The notes below the pieces were generated by a model. The model saw only the letters and a list, made by a program, of their open reading frames with translations. It did no database searches and was not told the DNA's origin. Below are positions 18,599 to 28,497 of a DNA stretch of 64,000 bases, in pieces. The stretch is from CAZLQF01 sp964561545 (GTDB lineage Bacteria > Bacteroidota > Bacteroidia > CAILMK01 > CAYYUA01). Positions within the stretch are counted from its first letter, which is position 1. Every line of letters starts with the position of its first letter. Made by a program: the position numbers and the translations under genes. The stretch lies in contig CAZLQF010000008.1 in the NCBI GenBank assembly GCA_964561545.1, positions 24,921 through 88,920 on the forward strand, read 5' to 3'.

Positions 18599-18816
18599 AT
18601 GGCTGCAACCATAAAACCATCTAAAAAATTAAATGGCTACCATCTCAAAAACGCTTTAATGGCCAATATGAGCGATCAGGAGTTTTACAAGTTTTGCAAG
18701 GAACATGAAGTATTGAAAAAAGAATATTCTGCCAAAATGAAATTCTCATAACTATTGCCTTTTTAAAAACTTTGGAAGGAGAAACGGACCAGTATTTTGA
18801 AATTTTTAAATTATAG
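18599..18816 (+). pseudogene. Probable remnant of a Uma2-family endonuclease gene
   Basis: An ATG-started 50-codon ORF (18599-18751) contains ANMSDQEFYKFCKEHE, which resembles the start of the Uma2 domain (MSDEEFFEFC). After the stop, a short in-phase-looking stretch KTLEGETDQYFEIFKL ends at TAG 18814-18816 and resembles a family C-terminus. The catalytic middle (PD-D/EXK-type core) is missing, so this looks like a deleted, non-functional copy. Identification rests on short motifs and is tentative. Confidence 0.4.
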
Positions 18817-18871
18817 CTTAAAAAGGAGCAATCACTTTAAATTTTATAGCATTAAAATCTAACATCTAAAC

Positions 18872-20650
18872 ATGGCTAAAGACACACAGGAACAACTCGC
18901 ATACCTCAAGGGAGGCGAATTCATCGTTAAAGACGTAGACCCAGCGGATATTTTTATCCCTGAGGAATTTACAGAAGAACAAACCCAAATTAAGGGAGCT
19001 GTCCAGGAATTTTTGGAAAAAGAAGTTTACCCCAACCTGGATGAAATCGATGAGAAAAAGGATGATGCCATGAAACCCATAATGGAGAAGGCAGCTGACC
19101 TTGGGTTTTTGGGGCCTGCTATCCCGGCCGATTATGATGGATTGGGGCTTGATTACATTAGCATCACCATTCTATCAGAAGCCGTTGGCTCAGGACATTC
19201 TTTCCCGGCTGCCATTTTAGCCCATACGGGTATCGGAACGCTGCCCATTCTTTACTTTGGCACAGAACAGCAAAAGCAAAAATACCTACCATCTTTAGCC
19301 AAAGGTGAAAAGATCGGTTGTTATTGCCTCACAGAACCAGGCTCAGGTTCGGATGCCTTATCGGCCAAAACAAAGGCAGTGCTCTCAGAAGATGGCCAAC
19401 ATTACATTCTCAATGGCGAAAAGATTTGGATTACCAATGGCGGTATGGCGGATACGTTTATTGTCTTTGCTCAAATAGATGGCGAGCACTTTACCGGCTT
19501 TATTGCGGAAAAGGATTTTGAAGGTTTGAGCACAGGTGAAGAGTTGAAAAAAATGGGCATTAAAGGTTCCTCTACGGTTCCCGTTTATTTGGATGATTGT
19601 AAAGTGCCCAAGGAAAACCTTTTGGGAGAAATTGGGAAAGGCCATCACATTGCTTTCAATATTTTGAACGATGGACGCCTCAAATTGGGGGCTGCTACTT
19701 TAGGGGCTGCCAAAAGAACGGCTGAACTTGCCCGCAATTACACCAAGGAACGGGAACAATTCGGTAAACCTATTGCTGAATTCGGGGCCATCAAACACAA
19801 GCTGGCCGAACAGGCCATTCGAATTTATGCTACCGAATCAGCCCTTTACAGGACAGCTCAATATGTCCAAAATATTGAAAAGGATTACCTCAAACAGGGT
19901 TCTTCTAAAGGAGAAGCCATGCTCGGCGCTTCCAAGGAATATGCCATAGAATGTGCCATCATGAAGGTTTATGGCTCAGAAATGGTCGATTATGTGATTG
20001 ATGAAGGAGTACAAATTTATGGCGGCTATGGCTTTTCAGAAGAATATCCAATGGCCAGAAGCTATCGGGATGCCCGAATCAATCGATTGTTTGAAGGTAC
20101 CAACGAGATCAACCGACTCTTGACCATCGATATGATCGTACGCAGGACGATGAAAGGCGAAATTGACCTGATGACGCCTGCCAAACAAATCCAAAACGAG
20201 TTAACCTCCATGCCCGCGCCTGAAGAAGCAGAAGAGCCTCTGGCGGAGGAGAAGAAGGCAGTTAAGCAAATGAAAAAAGCTTTCCTAATGGCAGCAGGTG
20301 CAGCTTACCAGGAAGTAGGGGAGCAACTGCAGGAAGAAGAGGAAATTGTCATGAATTTGGCGGACATCCTTTTGGAAACTTTTATAGCGGAATCAACCCT
20401 TTTAAGAACGCTTAAACTCATTGGTAAAGATGGCGAAGAAGCCCGTCAACATGAGGCCAATATGACCAAAATTCACATTCATAATGCAATGGATAACGTT
20501 AATAAGGCTGGCAGAGAAGCAGTTGCCGGATTTGCCCAAGGCGATATGCTTAGGATCATGAACCTTGGCATGAAACGTTTTACTAAAATTGAAGCGGTAA
20601 ATCTTAAGGAGTTAAGGAGGAAGGTTGCCAAGCAAGTATTAAAGGCCTGA
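18872..20650 (+). CDS. Acyl-CoA dehydrogenase (VLCAD-like, extended C-terminus)
   Basis: 592 residues. The dehydrogenase core occupies about 30-430 with TEPGSGSDA (FAD/substrate region), ITNGGMAD, and the C-terminal YGGYGFSEEYP and RLFEGTNEI, where Glu408 is the likely catalytic base. A further 150 residues form a helical extension, as in very-long-chain acyl-CoA dehydrogenases and many Bacteroidota homologues. It performs the first oxidation of beta-oxidation, passing electrons to ETF. It is a single plus-strand gene; thiolase and hydratase partners are not in the window. Confidence 0.92.
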   Translation: MAKDTQEQLAYLKGGEFIVKDVDPADIFIPEEFTEEQTQIKGAVQEFLEKEVYPNLDEIDEKKDDAMKPIMEKAADLGFLGPAIPADYDGLGLDYISITILSEAVGSGHSFPAAILAHTGIGTLPILYFGTEQQKQKYLPSLAKGEKIGCYCLTEPGSGSDALSAKTKAVLSEDGQHYILNGEKIWITNGGMADTFIVFAQIDGEHFTGFIAEKDFEGLSTGEELKKMGIKGSSTVPVYLDDCKVPKENLLGEIGKGHHIAFNILNDGRLKLGAATLGAAKRTAELARNYTKEREQFGKPIAEFGAIKHKLAEQAIRIYATESALYRTAQYVQNIEKDYLKQGSSKGEAMLGASKEYAIECAIMKVYGSEMVDYVIDEGVQIYGGYGFSEEYPMARSYRDARINRLFEGTNEINRLLTIDMIVRRTMKGEIDLMTPAKQIQNELTSMPAPEEAEEPLAEEKKAVKQMKKAFLMAAGAAYQEVGEQLQEEEEIVMNLADILLETFIAESTLLRTLKLIGKDGEEARQHEANMTKIHIHNAMDNVNKAGREAVAGFAQGDMLRIMNLGMKRFTKIEAVNLKELRRKVAKQVLKA

Positions 20651-20763
20651 CAGGAAGCCTTTTAATTTGTAAACTTTGCTGAGCAGCAATAGGAATTACG
20701 AATACTTAAACCAAACCAAAACTGATATTGTTAGGAATTTGAAAATTACTTAAAAAACAATCC

Positions 20764-21867
20764 ATGATAGGGCAAAGATTTACGGAGTTTATCCCCGAGG
20801 ATCAAAAGGAAGGCGCAGAATTTGAAAATTTACTCAATTTATTCCTTGAAATTCTCAATTACACTTCAGGCGATGTGAACGAAGCTTTAAACTGGATGAA
20901 CCAGCTCGACCAAAAATATAACATTACCTCCGAGGAATATGGCATGGGGGACTTCATTGAAGACCTAAAAGAAAACGGTTACATCCAGGAAGAATCTCAA
21001 CAAGGCACTTCTTACAAGCTTAGTGCAAAATCCGAGCAAAGCATTCGCCAACGCTCACTTGAAGAAATATTTGGAAAACTTAAAAAATCCAAACAAGGCA
21101 ATCACTCAACTAAATATCCGGGTGGCGGTGATGAACCAACTTCAGAACGAAGGGAATTCCAATTTGGTGATACCGTTGATAACATCGCCATGACCGATTC
21201 ATTAAGGAATGCCCAGGTGAACCATGGCCTAAATGATTTCATGCTTACAGAAAATGACCTGGAAATCAACGAAACCGAATACAAAGCCCAGACCAGCACG
21301 GTCCTAATGATCGATATATCCCACTCCATGATCCTTTATGGGGAAGATCGTATCACCCCGGCCAAGAAAACCGCCATGGCTTTATCAGAAATGATCACCA
21401 AGAAATACCCTAAGGATACGCTTGATATCATTGTTTTTGGCAATGATGCCTGGCAAATTAATATTAAAGACCTGCCTTATCTTGAAATAGGGCCCTATCA
21501 TACCAATACCGTTGCAGGACTTGAATTGGCAATTGATCTGCTTAGGAGGCGCAAGAATGCCAATAAGCAGATTTTCATGATTACAGACGGCAAGCCCACC
21601 TGCATGAAAGTTGGTATGAAATATTACCGGAATGCATTTGGTATGGATCGCAAGATCATCAATAAAACTTTAAATCTGGCTACCCAATGCCGCAGAAGTG
21701 GCATTATGATCAATACTTTCATGGTAGCGTCAGATCCTTTCTTGCAGCAATTTGTAAGGGAATTTTCCCAAGCAAACAACGGACGGGCCTACTACACAGA
21801 CCTTGAGGGCTTGGGAGAATTTGTTTTTGAGGATTATGAGCGCAATCGCAGAAAAAACATGCGCTAA
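20764..21867 (+). CDS. von Willebrand factor A domain protein
   Basis: 367 residues. A helical N-terminus of about 175 residues is followed by a VWA domain with the MIDAS motif DISHS (Asp184, Ser186, Ser188) and the later MITDGKPTC segment. It is encoded 51 nt before a MoxR-type AAA+ ATPase, the usual pairing in which the ATPase and the VWA protein work together on metal insertion or protein maturation. The client is unknown. No transmembrane helix or signal peptide is seen, so it is probably cytoplasmic. Confidence 0.87.
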   Translation: MIGQRFTEFIPEDQKEGAEFENLLNLFLEILNYTSGDVNEALNWMNQLDQKYNITSEEYGMGDFIEDLKENGYIQEESQQGTSYKLSAKSEQSIRQRSLEEIFGKLKKSKQGNHSTKYPGGGDEPTSERREFQFGDTVDNIAMTDSLRNAQVNHGLNDFMLTENDLEINETEYKAQTSTVLMIDISHSMILYGEDRITPAKKTAMALSEMITKKYPKDTLDIIVFGNDAWQINIKDLPYLEIGPYHTNTVAGLELAIDLLRRRKNANKQIFMITDGKPTCMKVGMKYYRNAFGMDRKIINKTLNLATQCRRSGIMINTFMVASDPFLQQFVREFSQANNGRAYYTDLEGLGEFVFEDYERNRRKNMR

Positions 21868-21918
21868 AACTGAATTTTTTACCCAATTAAACCATTTAAA
21901 ACCTAAGATAATAACCGT

Positions 21919-23448
21919 ATGACCAAGGCACAAAAGCTTCACGAAAAAAAAGACCAAATCAAAACATTAGGCGATCTTAAACAAGCAGGATACCAGCCAA
22001 AATCAGTAAAAGACGAGCTCAGAGAAAACCTTGTTACCAAACTTAACAATGGCGAAGATGCTTTTAAAGGCATTTTAGGCTTCGATAAAACCGTTATACC
22101 TGATATCCAGCGTGGCATTCTTTCACGGCATAACATGCTTTTATTGGGTTTAAGAGGGCAGGCCAAAACCAAGATTGCCCGCTTATTGGTTCAACTGCTC
22201 GATGAATACATACCTGCGGTTGAAGGATCTGAATTGCACGATGACCCAATGGATCCCATCTCAAAGCAAGCAAGGGATCTTATAGCTGAAAAAGGAGATG
22301 AAACGCCCATTGATTGGATTTACCGTGAAGATAGATACGCAGAAAAGTTGGCTACTCCGGATGTGACCATCGCAGACCTTATTGGTGATGTTGATCCTAT
22401 TAAAGCTGCTTCTTTAAAACTTCCTTATTCCGATGAACGGGTCATTCACTTTGGGCTTGTTCCACGCGCACACAGGGGTATATTCGTAATCAATGAATTG
22501 CCCGACTTGCAAGCACGCATCCAGGTTTCCCTTTTCAATATCCTGCAAGAAGGAGATATCCAGATCAGAGGATTTAAACTAAGGATGCCCTTGGACATCA
22601 ACTTTATGTTTACGGCCAATCCGGAGGATTATACGAACAGGGGCACTATTGTAACTCCCTTGAAAGATCGGATCGACAGCCAAATTCTCACCCATTATCC
22701 AAAGGATATCGATACCTCGAAAAAGATCACCCATCAGGAAGCCAATGTTTTGGATGAACAAAAACAAAAAACTGAGCTTCATCCCATTGCAGAAGATTTG
22801 CTTGAACAAATTGCATTTGAAGCCCGAAATAGCGAATATGTGGATGATAAAAGTGGGGTTTCCGCACGTTTAACCATATCAGGCTACGAAAACCTGGTAA
22901 GTTCGGTAGAACGCAGGGCCATGATCAACCAAGAAAAGAAGGGGCATGTAAGGATTGCTGACTTTGCGGGTGTTATACCCTCGGTTACGGGTAAGATTGA
23001 ACTGGTCTATGAAGGAGAACAGGAAGGACCCGCTAATGTAGCCAACTTATTGGTCGGTAAAGCCATAAGAAAGATGTTTGTCAATTATTTCCCCGACCCT
23101 AAAAATTTCAACAACGAACAGCAAGATAATCCTTATAACCCGATTGTGCAGTGGTTCGGCAAGGGCAATATGGTGGATATTTTTAACGACATGAGCGAAC
23201 GGCAATATGAAAAAACCCTCAAAGAGGTAAAAGGGTTGGAAGCTTTGGTTGATCAATACCAAACCAATCTCAAAGGCAAGGAAAAATTGCTGATGATGGA
23301 ATTTGCCCTCCATGGCCTTGCTGAATACTCGATGCTTAGTAAGCATAACATAGAAGAAGGGCAGACGTTCAAGGACCTTCTTAGCGGCATGATCAATATG
23401 AGTGGAGATGATGACCAAGAAGGCGAAGAAGGGTCAAGTTGGTTGTAG
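21919..23448 (+). CDS. AAA+ ATPase, MoxR / Mg-chelatase-like
   Basis: 509 residues. The P-loop reads GLRGQAKT (77-84), the GxxGxAK(S/T) form also seen in RavA-like MoxR proteins rather than the common GxxGxGK. Walker B is IFVINELPDL (188-197), where Asn precedes Glu instead of Asp; sensor 1 lies in FTANPEDY (about 231). A helical lid and an extra C-terminal domain of about 150 residues follow. Together with the upstream VWA protein it forms a chaperone-like pair. It may be annotated automatically as magnesium chelatase, but there is no pigment or cobalamin gene nearby. Confidence 0.87.
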   Translation: MTKAQKLHEKKDQIKTLGDLKQAGYQPKSVKDELRENLVTKLNNGEDAFKGILGFDKTVIPDIQRGILSRHNMLLLGLRGQAKTKIARLLVQLLDEYIPAVEGSELHDDPMDPISKQARDLIAEKGDETPIDWIYREDRYAEKLATPDVTIADLIGDVDPIKAASLKLPYSDERVIHFGLVPRAHRGIFVINELPDLQARIQVSLFNILQEGDIQIRGFKLRMPLDINFMFTANPEDYTNRGTIVTPLKDRIDSQILTHYPKDIDTSKKITHQEANVLDEQKQKTELHPIAEDLLEQIAFEARNSEYVDDKSGVSARLTISGYENLVSSVERRAMINQEKKGHVRIADFAGVIPSVTGKIELVYEGEQEGPANVANLLVGKAIRKMFVNYFPDPKNFNNEQQDNPYNPIVQWFGKGNMVDIFNDMSERQYEKTLKEVKGLEALVDQYQTNLKGKEKLLMMEFALHGLAEYSMLSKHNIEEGQTFKDLLSGMINMSGDDDQEGEEGSSWL

Positions 23449-23580
23449 TGGGTTTAGTTGTTGCTAGTTACTCGTTGAAAACTTTAACAAATATTGCCAT
23501 TTGCGGGCATTTGGCTGGGTTTCCTGTTGTTCCGAATGCCTGCTTTTACCTGTTCAAAGCTAATATAGCTTGAGGCAGTA

Positions 23581-24249
23581 TCATTCCTCAAACGCCTGCT
23601 CCAAAAATTCATTGAATGGCCTCAATGCTTGGTAATGGTCCATAACCTTGGCAGGCAAATCAGGTTCAAGCACAATTTCAGGCGCTAAGGTTGCAAAAAC
23701 ATAAAACTGCTTATTAGCAATTAAAGGTTCTTGGTCATAAATGGATTTAAACTCCTTGGGTATCCGCTTATGATGATTTCCTTGAACCGATCCCCAATAA
23801 CCCAAAAATTCTGTATTATTAATCGTTTTTTGAAAGGTATCCAATTGTTCACTAATTAATTCCCGGATGGCTTGCAATTTCTTGTTATCAAGCATATATG
23901 CGCCACCACCTAAAATGGCTTGATCATAGCCAAAGTGAATGTAAAAACCAGGCCTTGCCTTATCTTTGGTTCCATATTTTCCAATATTGGCTGCCACATG
24001 TCTCTTGTATGGGGTTTTATCCTTGGCAAACCTTATATCACGATTGATTTTGAAGGCAGCATGTTTGGGCTCAATACTTAGTTCGGGCTCATAAGGTTTG
24101 ATTAGTTCGATCATATCTGCAACGAACTGTCTGAATGGTGTTTTTACATTGCGTTCATAACGCTTCCGGTTTTCATCAAACCAATTTTTATGGTTGTTTT
24201 GGGCCAACTCTTCCAAGAATCGAAGAAAATCCTCTTTGAAGTAAGTCAT
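23581..24249 (-). CDS. DUF2461 family protein
   Basis: 222 residues, matching DUF2461 (TIGR02453): N-terminal FLEELAQNNHKNWFDENRKRY, then FKINRDIRFAKDKTPYK and GFYIHF. The family is widespread and soluble, with unknown biochemical function. It converges with the AAA gene and is divergent from the lipoprotein gene, so it is probably transcribed alone. Confidence 0.9.
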   Translation of the reverse strand: MTYFKEDFLRFLEELAQNNHKNWFDENRKRYERNVKTPFRQFVADMIELIKPYEPELSIEPKHAAFKINRDIRFAKDKTPYKRHVAANIGKYGTKDKARPGFYIHFGYDQAILGGGAYMLDNKKLQAIRELISEQLDTFQKTINNTEFLGYWGSVQGNHHKRIPKEFKSIYDQEPLIANKQFYVFATLAPEIVLEPDLPAKVMDHYQALRPFNEFLEQAFEE

Positions 24250-24415
24250 AACTGTTTATTAATTAGCATTAAGCGGGTCTAAGTTAAGCATATCTTATTA
24301 AGCTACGGCCTATCAAATTTGTAGTTTTTCTTATACGAAATTTAATTGTGTATAATTTGGTGATGATTGTTAATCTTATAAATTGGTACTTTAATTTTAA
24401 ATTATACGCGTTAAT

Positions 24416-26317
24416 ATGAAGTCCTATTTAGCAAGAAGCTTGATTGTAATATTGGCCTTGTCCCTGAGTAGTTGCGTTGAAACAACCCAGGATTATTTCA
24501 TTACTAAAAAGGGTAAGGGAAAAGTTGAAATTGAGGCCACGATGGCTTCTGGTGGTCAATTAAGGATGAAAAGAGGTAGAGGCGATTTGAATCAAGAAAA
24601 TTCGTACGATGACAAGGTAAAGATGGTTGAGAAGGTTCGGAAAATTATCAATGAATCGGAGGGTGTTGAAGCCTGGAAAAACTTGGATTACCATCTGGAT
24701 GAAGAAGGTAGGATCGTATTTAATGCCACTGCTTATTTTAATGATATTGAAAAATTCAATCTGACTGAAATTCCCAGCTTGAAAGTTAAAAAATTTAATG
24801 AAGACGGTGCAGCCTGGGCGTTTGAAATGGATAAAGACAAGGAACAAAAAGGCAGTAATCCGTTCCAACAAAAAAGTAAGAAGGAGCAAAAAGAAGAATT
24901 GAGCGAAAAAGAAGTGGATGAAAAGGTTGAACAACTTAAAAATCAGTATAAGAGACGATCCAAATTGGTTAAGATGGCTTTGAACATGTTTGAATATGAA
25001 GCAACCTATCATTTTCCGTATAAAATTAAATCAGTTAAAGACATGAAGGAAGTAGGGAATAGGCAAGTAAAGGGCACATTGGAAGGAGATCAAATTATCA
25101 ATACCTACGATGACCTCATGGAAAATGATGAGCAACTTCGAAAGTTGGTCAAGGAAAAGGGGGTTCGGAGTTTTGATTTTGATAATGAGGCATTTGTCAA
25201 AGCAGTTAAACCCGAAAAGAACTTAATGAGTGTAACCTTTAAAACCGGTCTTTTTTCAGGATCCCCTAAAAATCCATTTAATTACGAGGAAGAGGTAAAA
25301 CAAATTGACAACAAAATACCAAGCATACCCAAGCCCAAAAGACCAGCTCCTGAAACTAAAACAACAGTACCTGATCAAATGGAATATCAAAGGGAATTCG
25401 AGGGCTCCAAATATGCAATGGCCAAGGATCAGGGCGTCTTCATCTATTTTCATGACGATTTTGGAGATAAGAAGATTAAATTTAAGCATTTACCTTCCTT
25501 GAAAAATACTCGTGCGATCAACATTCCGGATTCGATCAAAACCAAAAATCCGGGGTTAGCTTTAAGCCCTAATAAAAAACGTATTTTGTTTTTCACCCAG
25601 GGCAATGATCGGTTTTTCGGAAAAGTTATGATTTATCATACGCTTACGGAGGAATTAATAGCATCCAAAGTAATTGATAAAAAGGTATCCGAAGCAGTAT
25701 GGATGGACAACCAGAATTTTGCTTTGGGCTATAAAAATGGAGCCGTTCAAATGGCGCATGTATCAGGTCAAATTGAACTTAAAAATTCCATATCTATAGC
25801 ATCGAAACCAGAAGGATGGAAAAGTGTTAACTTAGAAATTGATTTTCGAGCAATGAACAATGGACACCAATTGATCACCTTTGAGAATCAAAACCAGAGA
25901 CTTAGGTATTACAATGTTGGAGATGATCACGCCTTAAACCTCAAACAACAAGTTAAACTCAAGGATGTTGATTATGGAGCCCAATTGTCAGTCGGCCCCA
26001 ATCAGGAACATGTAGCCCTTTTAGCTGGTGATAAGATCCAGGTTTTTAAAGGTACTAAGAAGTTACGTACCATCGATCAAAAATCCCGTCAACTTTCGAG
26101 AATTTCCTGGAGTCCTGATGGAACGTACATGACTTATATTAACAATAAGAACATGTTAATTTACCATGAGGTTAGCACCGGTCAGGAACACCCAGTTAAA
26201 ACTAAGAAGAAATTAGAAAAACTGGCTTTTCTGGATTTATCTGGCCAGTATTTGGTAACCAGTACCAAGGGCGGATTTGATGAATTTCAAGTATTTCAAA
26301 TTAAAGGCAATCCCTAA
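24416..26317 (+). CDS. Lipoprotein with C-terminal WD40-like beta-propeller repeats
   Basis: 633 residues. The signal peptide ends in a lipobox LSSC with Cys20, so it is a lipid-anchored envelope protein. Residues about 20-290 are highly charged and Lys/Glu rich with a likely helical section (EQKEELSEKEVDEKVEQL). From about 320 onward the sequence shows short beta-strand repeats, including RISWSPDGTYMTYI, typical of WD40/TolB-like propellers. No family name is certain. It converges with paaC, with only 8 nt between the stops. Confidence 0.75.
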   Translation: MKSYLARSLIVILALSLSSCVETTQDYFITKKGKGKVEIEATMASGGQLRMKRGRGDLNQENSYDDKVKMVEKVRKIINESEGVEAWKNLDYHLDEEGRIVFNATAYFNDIEKFNLTEIPSLKVKKFNEDGAAWAFEMDKDKEQKGSNPFQQKSKKEQKEELSEKEVDEKVEQLKNQYKRRSKLVKMALNMFEYEATYHFPYKIKSVKDMKEVGNRQVKGTLEGDQIINTYDDLMENDEQLRKLVKEKGVRSFDFDNEAFVKAVKPEKNLMSVTFKTGLFSGSPKNPFNYEEEVKQIDNKIPSIPKPKRPAPETKTTVPDQMEYQREFEGSKYAMAKDQGVFIYFHDDFGDKKIKFKHLPSLKNTRAINIPDSIKTKNPGLALSPNKKRILFFTQGNDRFFGKVMIYHTLTEELIASKVIDKKVSEAVWMDNQNFALGYKNGAVQMAHVSGQIELKNSISIASKPEGWKSVNLEIDFRAMNNGHQLITFENQNQRLRYYNVGDDHALNLKQQVKLKDVDYGAQLSVGPNQEHVALLAGDKIQVFKGTKKLRTIDQKSRQLSRISWSPDGTYMTYINNKNMLIYHEVSTGQEHPVKTKKKLEKLAFLDLSGQYLVTSTKGGFDEFQVFQIKGNP

Positions 26318-26325
26318 TATTGGTT

Positions 26326-27090
26326 TTACCACTCGGCATTGGGATCAATTGAGGAAACTTCCGTCATTTCCTCTAATAAAGGTTTTAGGTGCTCGGTATG
26401 GTAACCATTCCTGCCACCAAAGGCTGGTTCTACATTTTGATCCGGAACTTCCAGGCCAGCATCTTCTATTAGGTTTGTTATCCGTTTCAGCCACTGGGCT
26501 TTCAAAGGTTCTTCCCCTTCAAAAATGCCCTCTTTTTGGAGTTGATCTTCATAGGGACTTGGTTCAAAGATGCCAAGGGCTAAGGGGAATGCATCGCGAA
26601 TGTTTGTTTGGATTCGAGATTTACTTTCTTCCGTTCCTTGTGCAAGTTGTTTAATCCAAGTATTGGCATGGAATACGTGATATTTGACTTCTCCTCTTAA
26701 CTTCTTTGCCAAGTCCGCCAATTCTTTATTGGATGAGTTGGTTAGCATTTCAAGCCTAAGCAGTTCGGCATGGTCAAAATAAAAATGCCTTACCAAACTA
26801 AAATCATATTCACCAATGGGGTATTCTACAAATTGAGCGCATTTAAACTCTGTTTCCGATCTTCCGAAACCAAGGCTATCTGCGTCTCCTTCGCCTAAAT
26901 TGTTAAGCATTTTGTAAAAATTAAAGGCATGGCCAACTTGGTCCTGGGCAATGGAGCTAAAGGAAATGTCCTCTTCCAGTGTCGGACCGATTCCGGTCCA
27001 CTCCGAATTGCGATGACCCATGATGAATTGATCATCGGCCATTTTAAAAAGCAATTCCTTAAGTATTTGGTTCTCGTTATTACTTGTCAT
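26326..27090 (-). CDS. paaC: Phenylacetyl-CoA epoxidase subunit PaaC
   Basis: 254 residues of the ferritin-like PaaC family: DQVGHAFNFYKML and FYFDHAELLRLEML in the helical core. PaaC is the structural partner of the catalytic PaaA in the 1,2-phenylacetyl-CoA epoxidase. The gene overlaps paaB by 11 nt. Downstream comes the oppositely oriented lipoprotein gene, so paaD and paaE, normally next, are absent at this locus. Confidence 0.92.
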   Translation of the reverse strand: MTSNNENQILKELLFKMADDQFIMGHRNSEWTGIGPTLEEDISFSSIAQDQVGHAFNFYKMLNNLGEGDADSLGFGRSETEFKCAQFVEYPIGEYDFSLVRHFYFDHAELLRLEMLTNSSNKELADLAKKLRGEVKYHVFHANTWIKQLAQGTEESKSRIQTNIRDAFPLALGIFEPSPYEDQLQKEGIFEGEEPLKAQWLKRITNLIEDAGLEVPDQNVEPAFGGRNGYHTEHLKPLLEEMTEVSSIDPNAEW

Positions 27091-27466
27091 CTTTTTTGCT
27101 TTCTTGGTATTTGTTCACTTTGTCTCTTACTTTATACTCCTGGGGCTCACGATGCGTTTTCTCAGGTGTTGTTTCAAAAATATCCTCGTCATCGTAACTG
27201 GTAGCTACCACTTCAGCTGAACGAACTACCCACAGGTTGGCGGTTTCTCCGCGCCTGCTAAATTGCTCCTTAGCCATTACCAGTGCCATCTCTGAGTTGG
27301 GCGCATGAACCACCCCAACGTGTTGGTGCTGTGTACCTTTCTTTTTTTGGTGAAATACTTCGAAGGTCTGCCCGTGATCTTTATCTTCCACGGGCCGGTC
27401 TTCTTTTTCTTCACTATCTTTAAGGTTAAGCCTGTTAACCCTTGGGTCGAGGGATATTTCTTGCAT
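27080..27466 (-). CDS. paaB: Phenylacetyl-CoA epoxidase subunit PaaB
   Basis: 128 residues. The conserved PaaB core is present: FEVFHQKKKGTQHQHVG, then APNSEMALVMAKEQFSRR and NLWVVRS. The C-terminal 40 residues are charged and less conserved. PaaB bridges two PaaAC heterodimers in the epoxidase. It lies 12 nt after paaA and overlaps paaC by 11 nt, consistent with stoichiometric co-translation. Confidence 0.92.
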   Translation of the reverse strand: MQEISLDPRVNRLNLKDSEEKEDRPVEDKDHGQTFEVFHQKKKGTQHQHVGVVHAPNSEMALVMAKEQFSRRGETANLWVVRSAEVVATSYDDEDIFETTPEKTHREPQEYKVRDKVNKYQESKKDDK

Positions 27467-27478
27467 GGTTACTGATTT

Positions 27479-28468
27479 TTATGCGTAAGGTACGGTATAA
27501 GCATCTTTGGGTGCATCAGACTTAATGGCATCTCTTACCCACTTGCCATGTACTTCAGCCCATTTTCTCACAGCAAGGCGTTCCTTGTTGCAAGGGCCGT
27601 TGCCTTTGATAACTTGGTAAAATTCATTCCAATCGGGATCTGAAATTTCCCATTGTTTGGTTTCAGGATCTTTCCTCAAGTTTGGATCAGGGATGGTTAA
27701 GTCTAATTCCCAGATCTTGGGTACGTACATATTGAGGAATTGCTGGCGCATCTCATCATTGGAAGCCATTTTTACTTTCCAACGCATTAGTTTGTTCGTG
27801 TGCACGGATTCCTTATCAGAAGGTCCAAAGAAGTGCATGATGGGCTTCCACCATCGGTCTAAGGCATCCTGCAACATTTGTCGTTGCGTTGGCGTGCCGG
27901 TGGCCAGTGAAACGAACGCATCGTGTCCTTGTTTCAAATGGAAGGATTCTTCTTGGTTGATGCGATCCAATGCCCTTACATAAGGACCATAAGAACCTTT
28001 GGCATTGTTGACTTGGTTTACAATGGCTGCTGCATCCACCAAAAAACCAATGACGGTAACATCGGCCCATGTGTTAGCCGGATAGTTGAACACATTGGAA
28101 TACTTGGATTTGCCCGTCAGCAAATCGTTAAGCATTTGCTCGCGTGTTTTGCCCAGAGTCTCAGCCGCTCCGTACAATAATTGACCGTGCCCAACTTCGT
28201 CTTGGACCTTAGCAATTAAGGCCATTTTTCTCTTAAAGTTTGGGGCTCTTGTGATCCACGTGCCTTCAGGCAAGGCCCCTACGATTTCCGAGTGGGCATG
28301 CTGTTCGATCATCCGGACCAGCTGCTTCCGGTATTCCGTGGGCATCCAATCCTGTGGTTCGATTTTTTCCCCACGATCGATCTTGGCTTCAAATTCTTCA
28401 AGCTTTTGCGGATCCTCTTGGGTATCCTTCATATTTTCTGTTCCGGGAACGTATCCTCCTCCGTACAT
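27479..28468 (-). CDS. paaA: Phenylacetyl-CoA epoxidase catalytic subunit PaaA
   Basis: 329 residues, normal family length. The di-iron ligands lie in the ferritin-like helices: HAHSEIVGALPEG, AKVQDEVGHGQLLY (ExxGH) and INQEESFHLKQGHD. PaaA inserts oxygen into the ring of phenylacetyl-CoA. It follows the tetR gene by 29 nt and is followed by paaB and paaC, making a four-gene operon transcribed from the promoter upstream of tetR. Confidence 0.95.
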   Translation of the reverse strand: MYGGGYVPGTENMKDTQEDPQKLEEFEAKIDRGEKIEPQDWMPTEYRKQLVRMIEQHAHSEIVGALPEGTWITRAPNFKRKMALIAKVQDEVGHGQLLYGAAETLGKTREQMLNDLLTGKSKYSNVFNYPANTWADVTVIGFLVDAAAIVNQVNNAKGSYGPYVRALDRINQEESFHLKQGHDAFVSLATGTPTQRQMLQDALDRWWKPIMHFFGPSDKESVHTNKLMRWKVKMASNDEMRQQFLNMYVPKIWELDLTIPDPNLRKDPETKQWEISDPDWNEFYQVIKGNGPCNKERLAVRKWAEVHGKWVRDAIKSDAPKDAYTVPYA

Positions 28469-28497
28469 AAGCTTTAATTTTTTGGTTAATGAATAAT

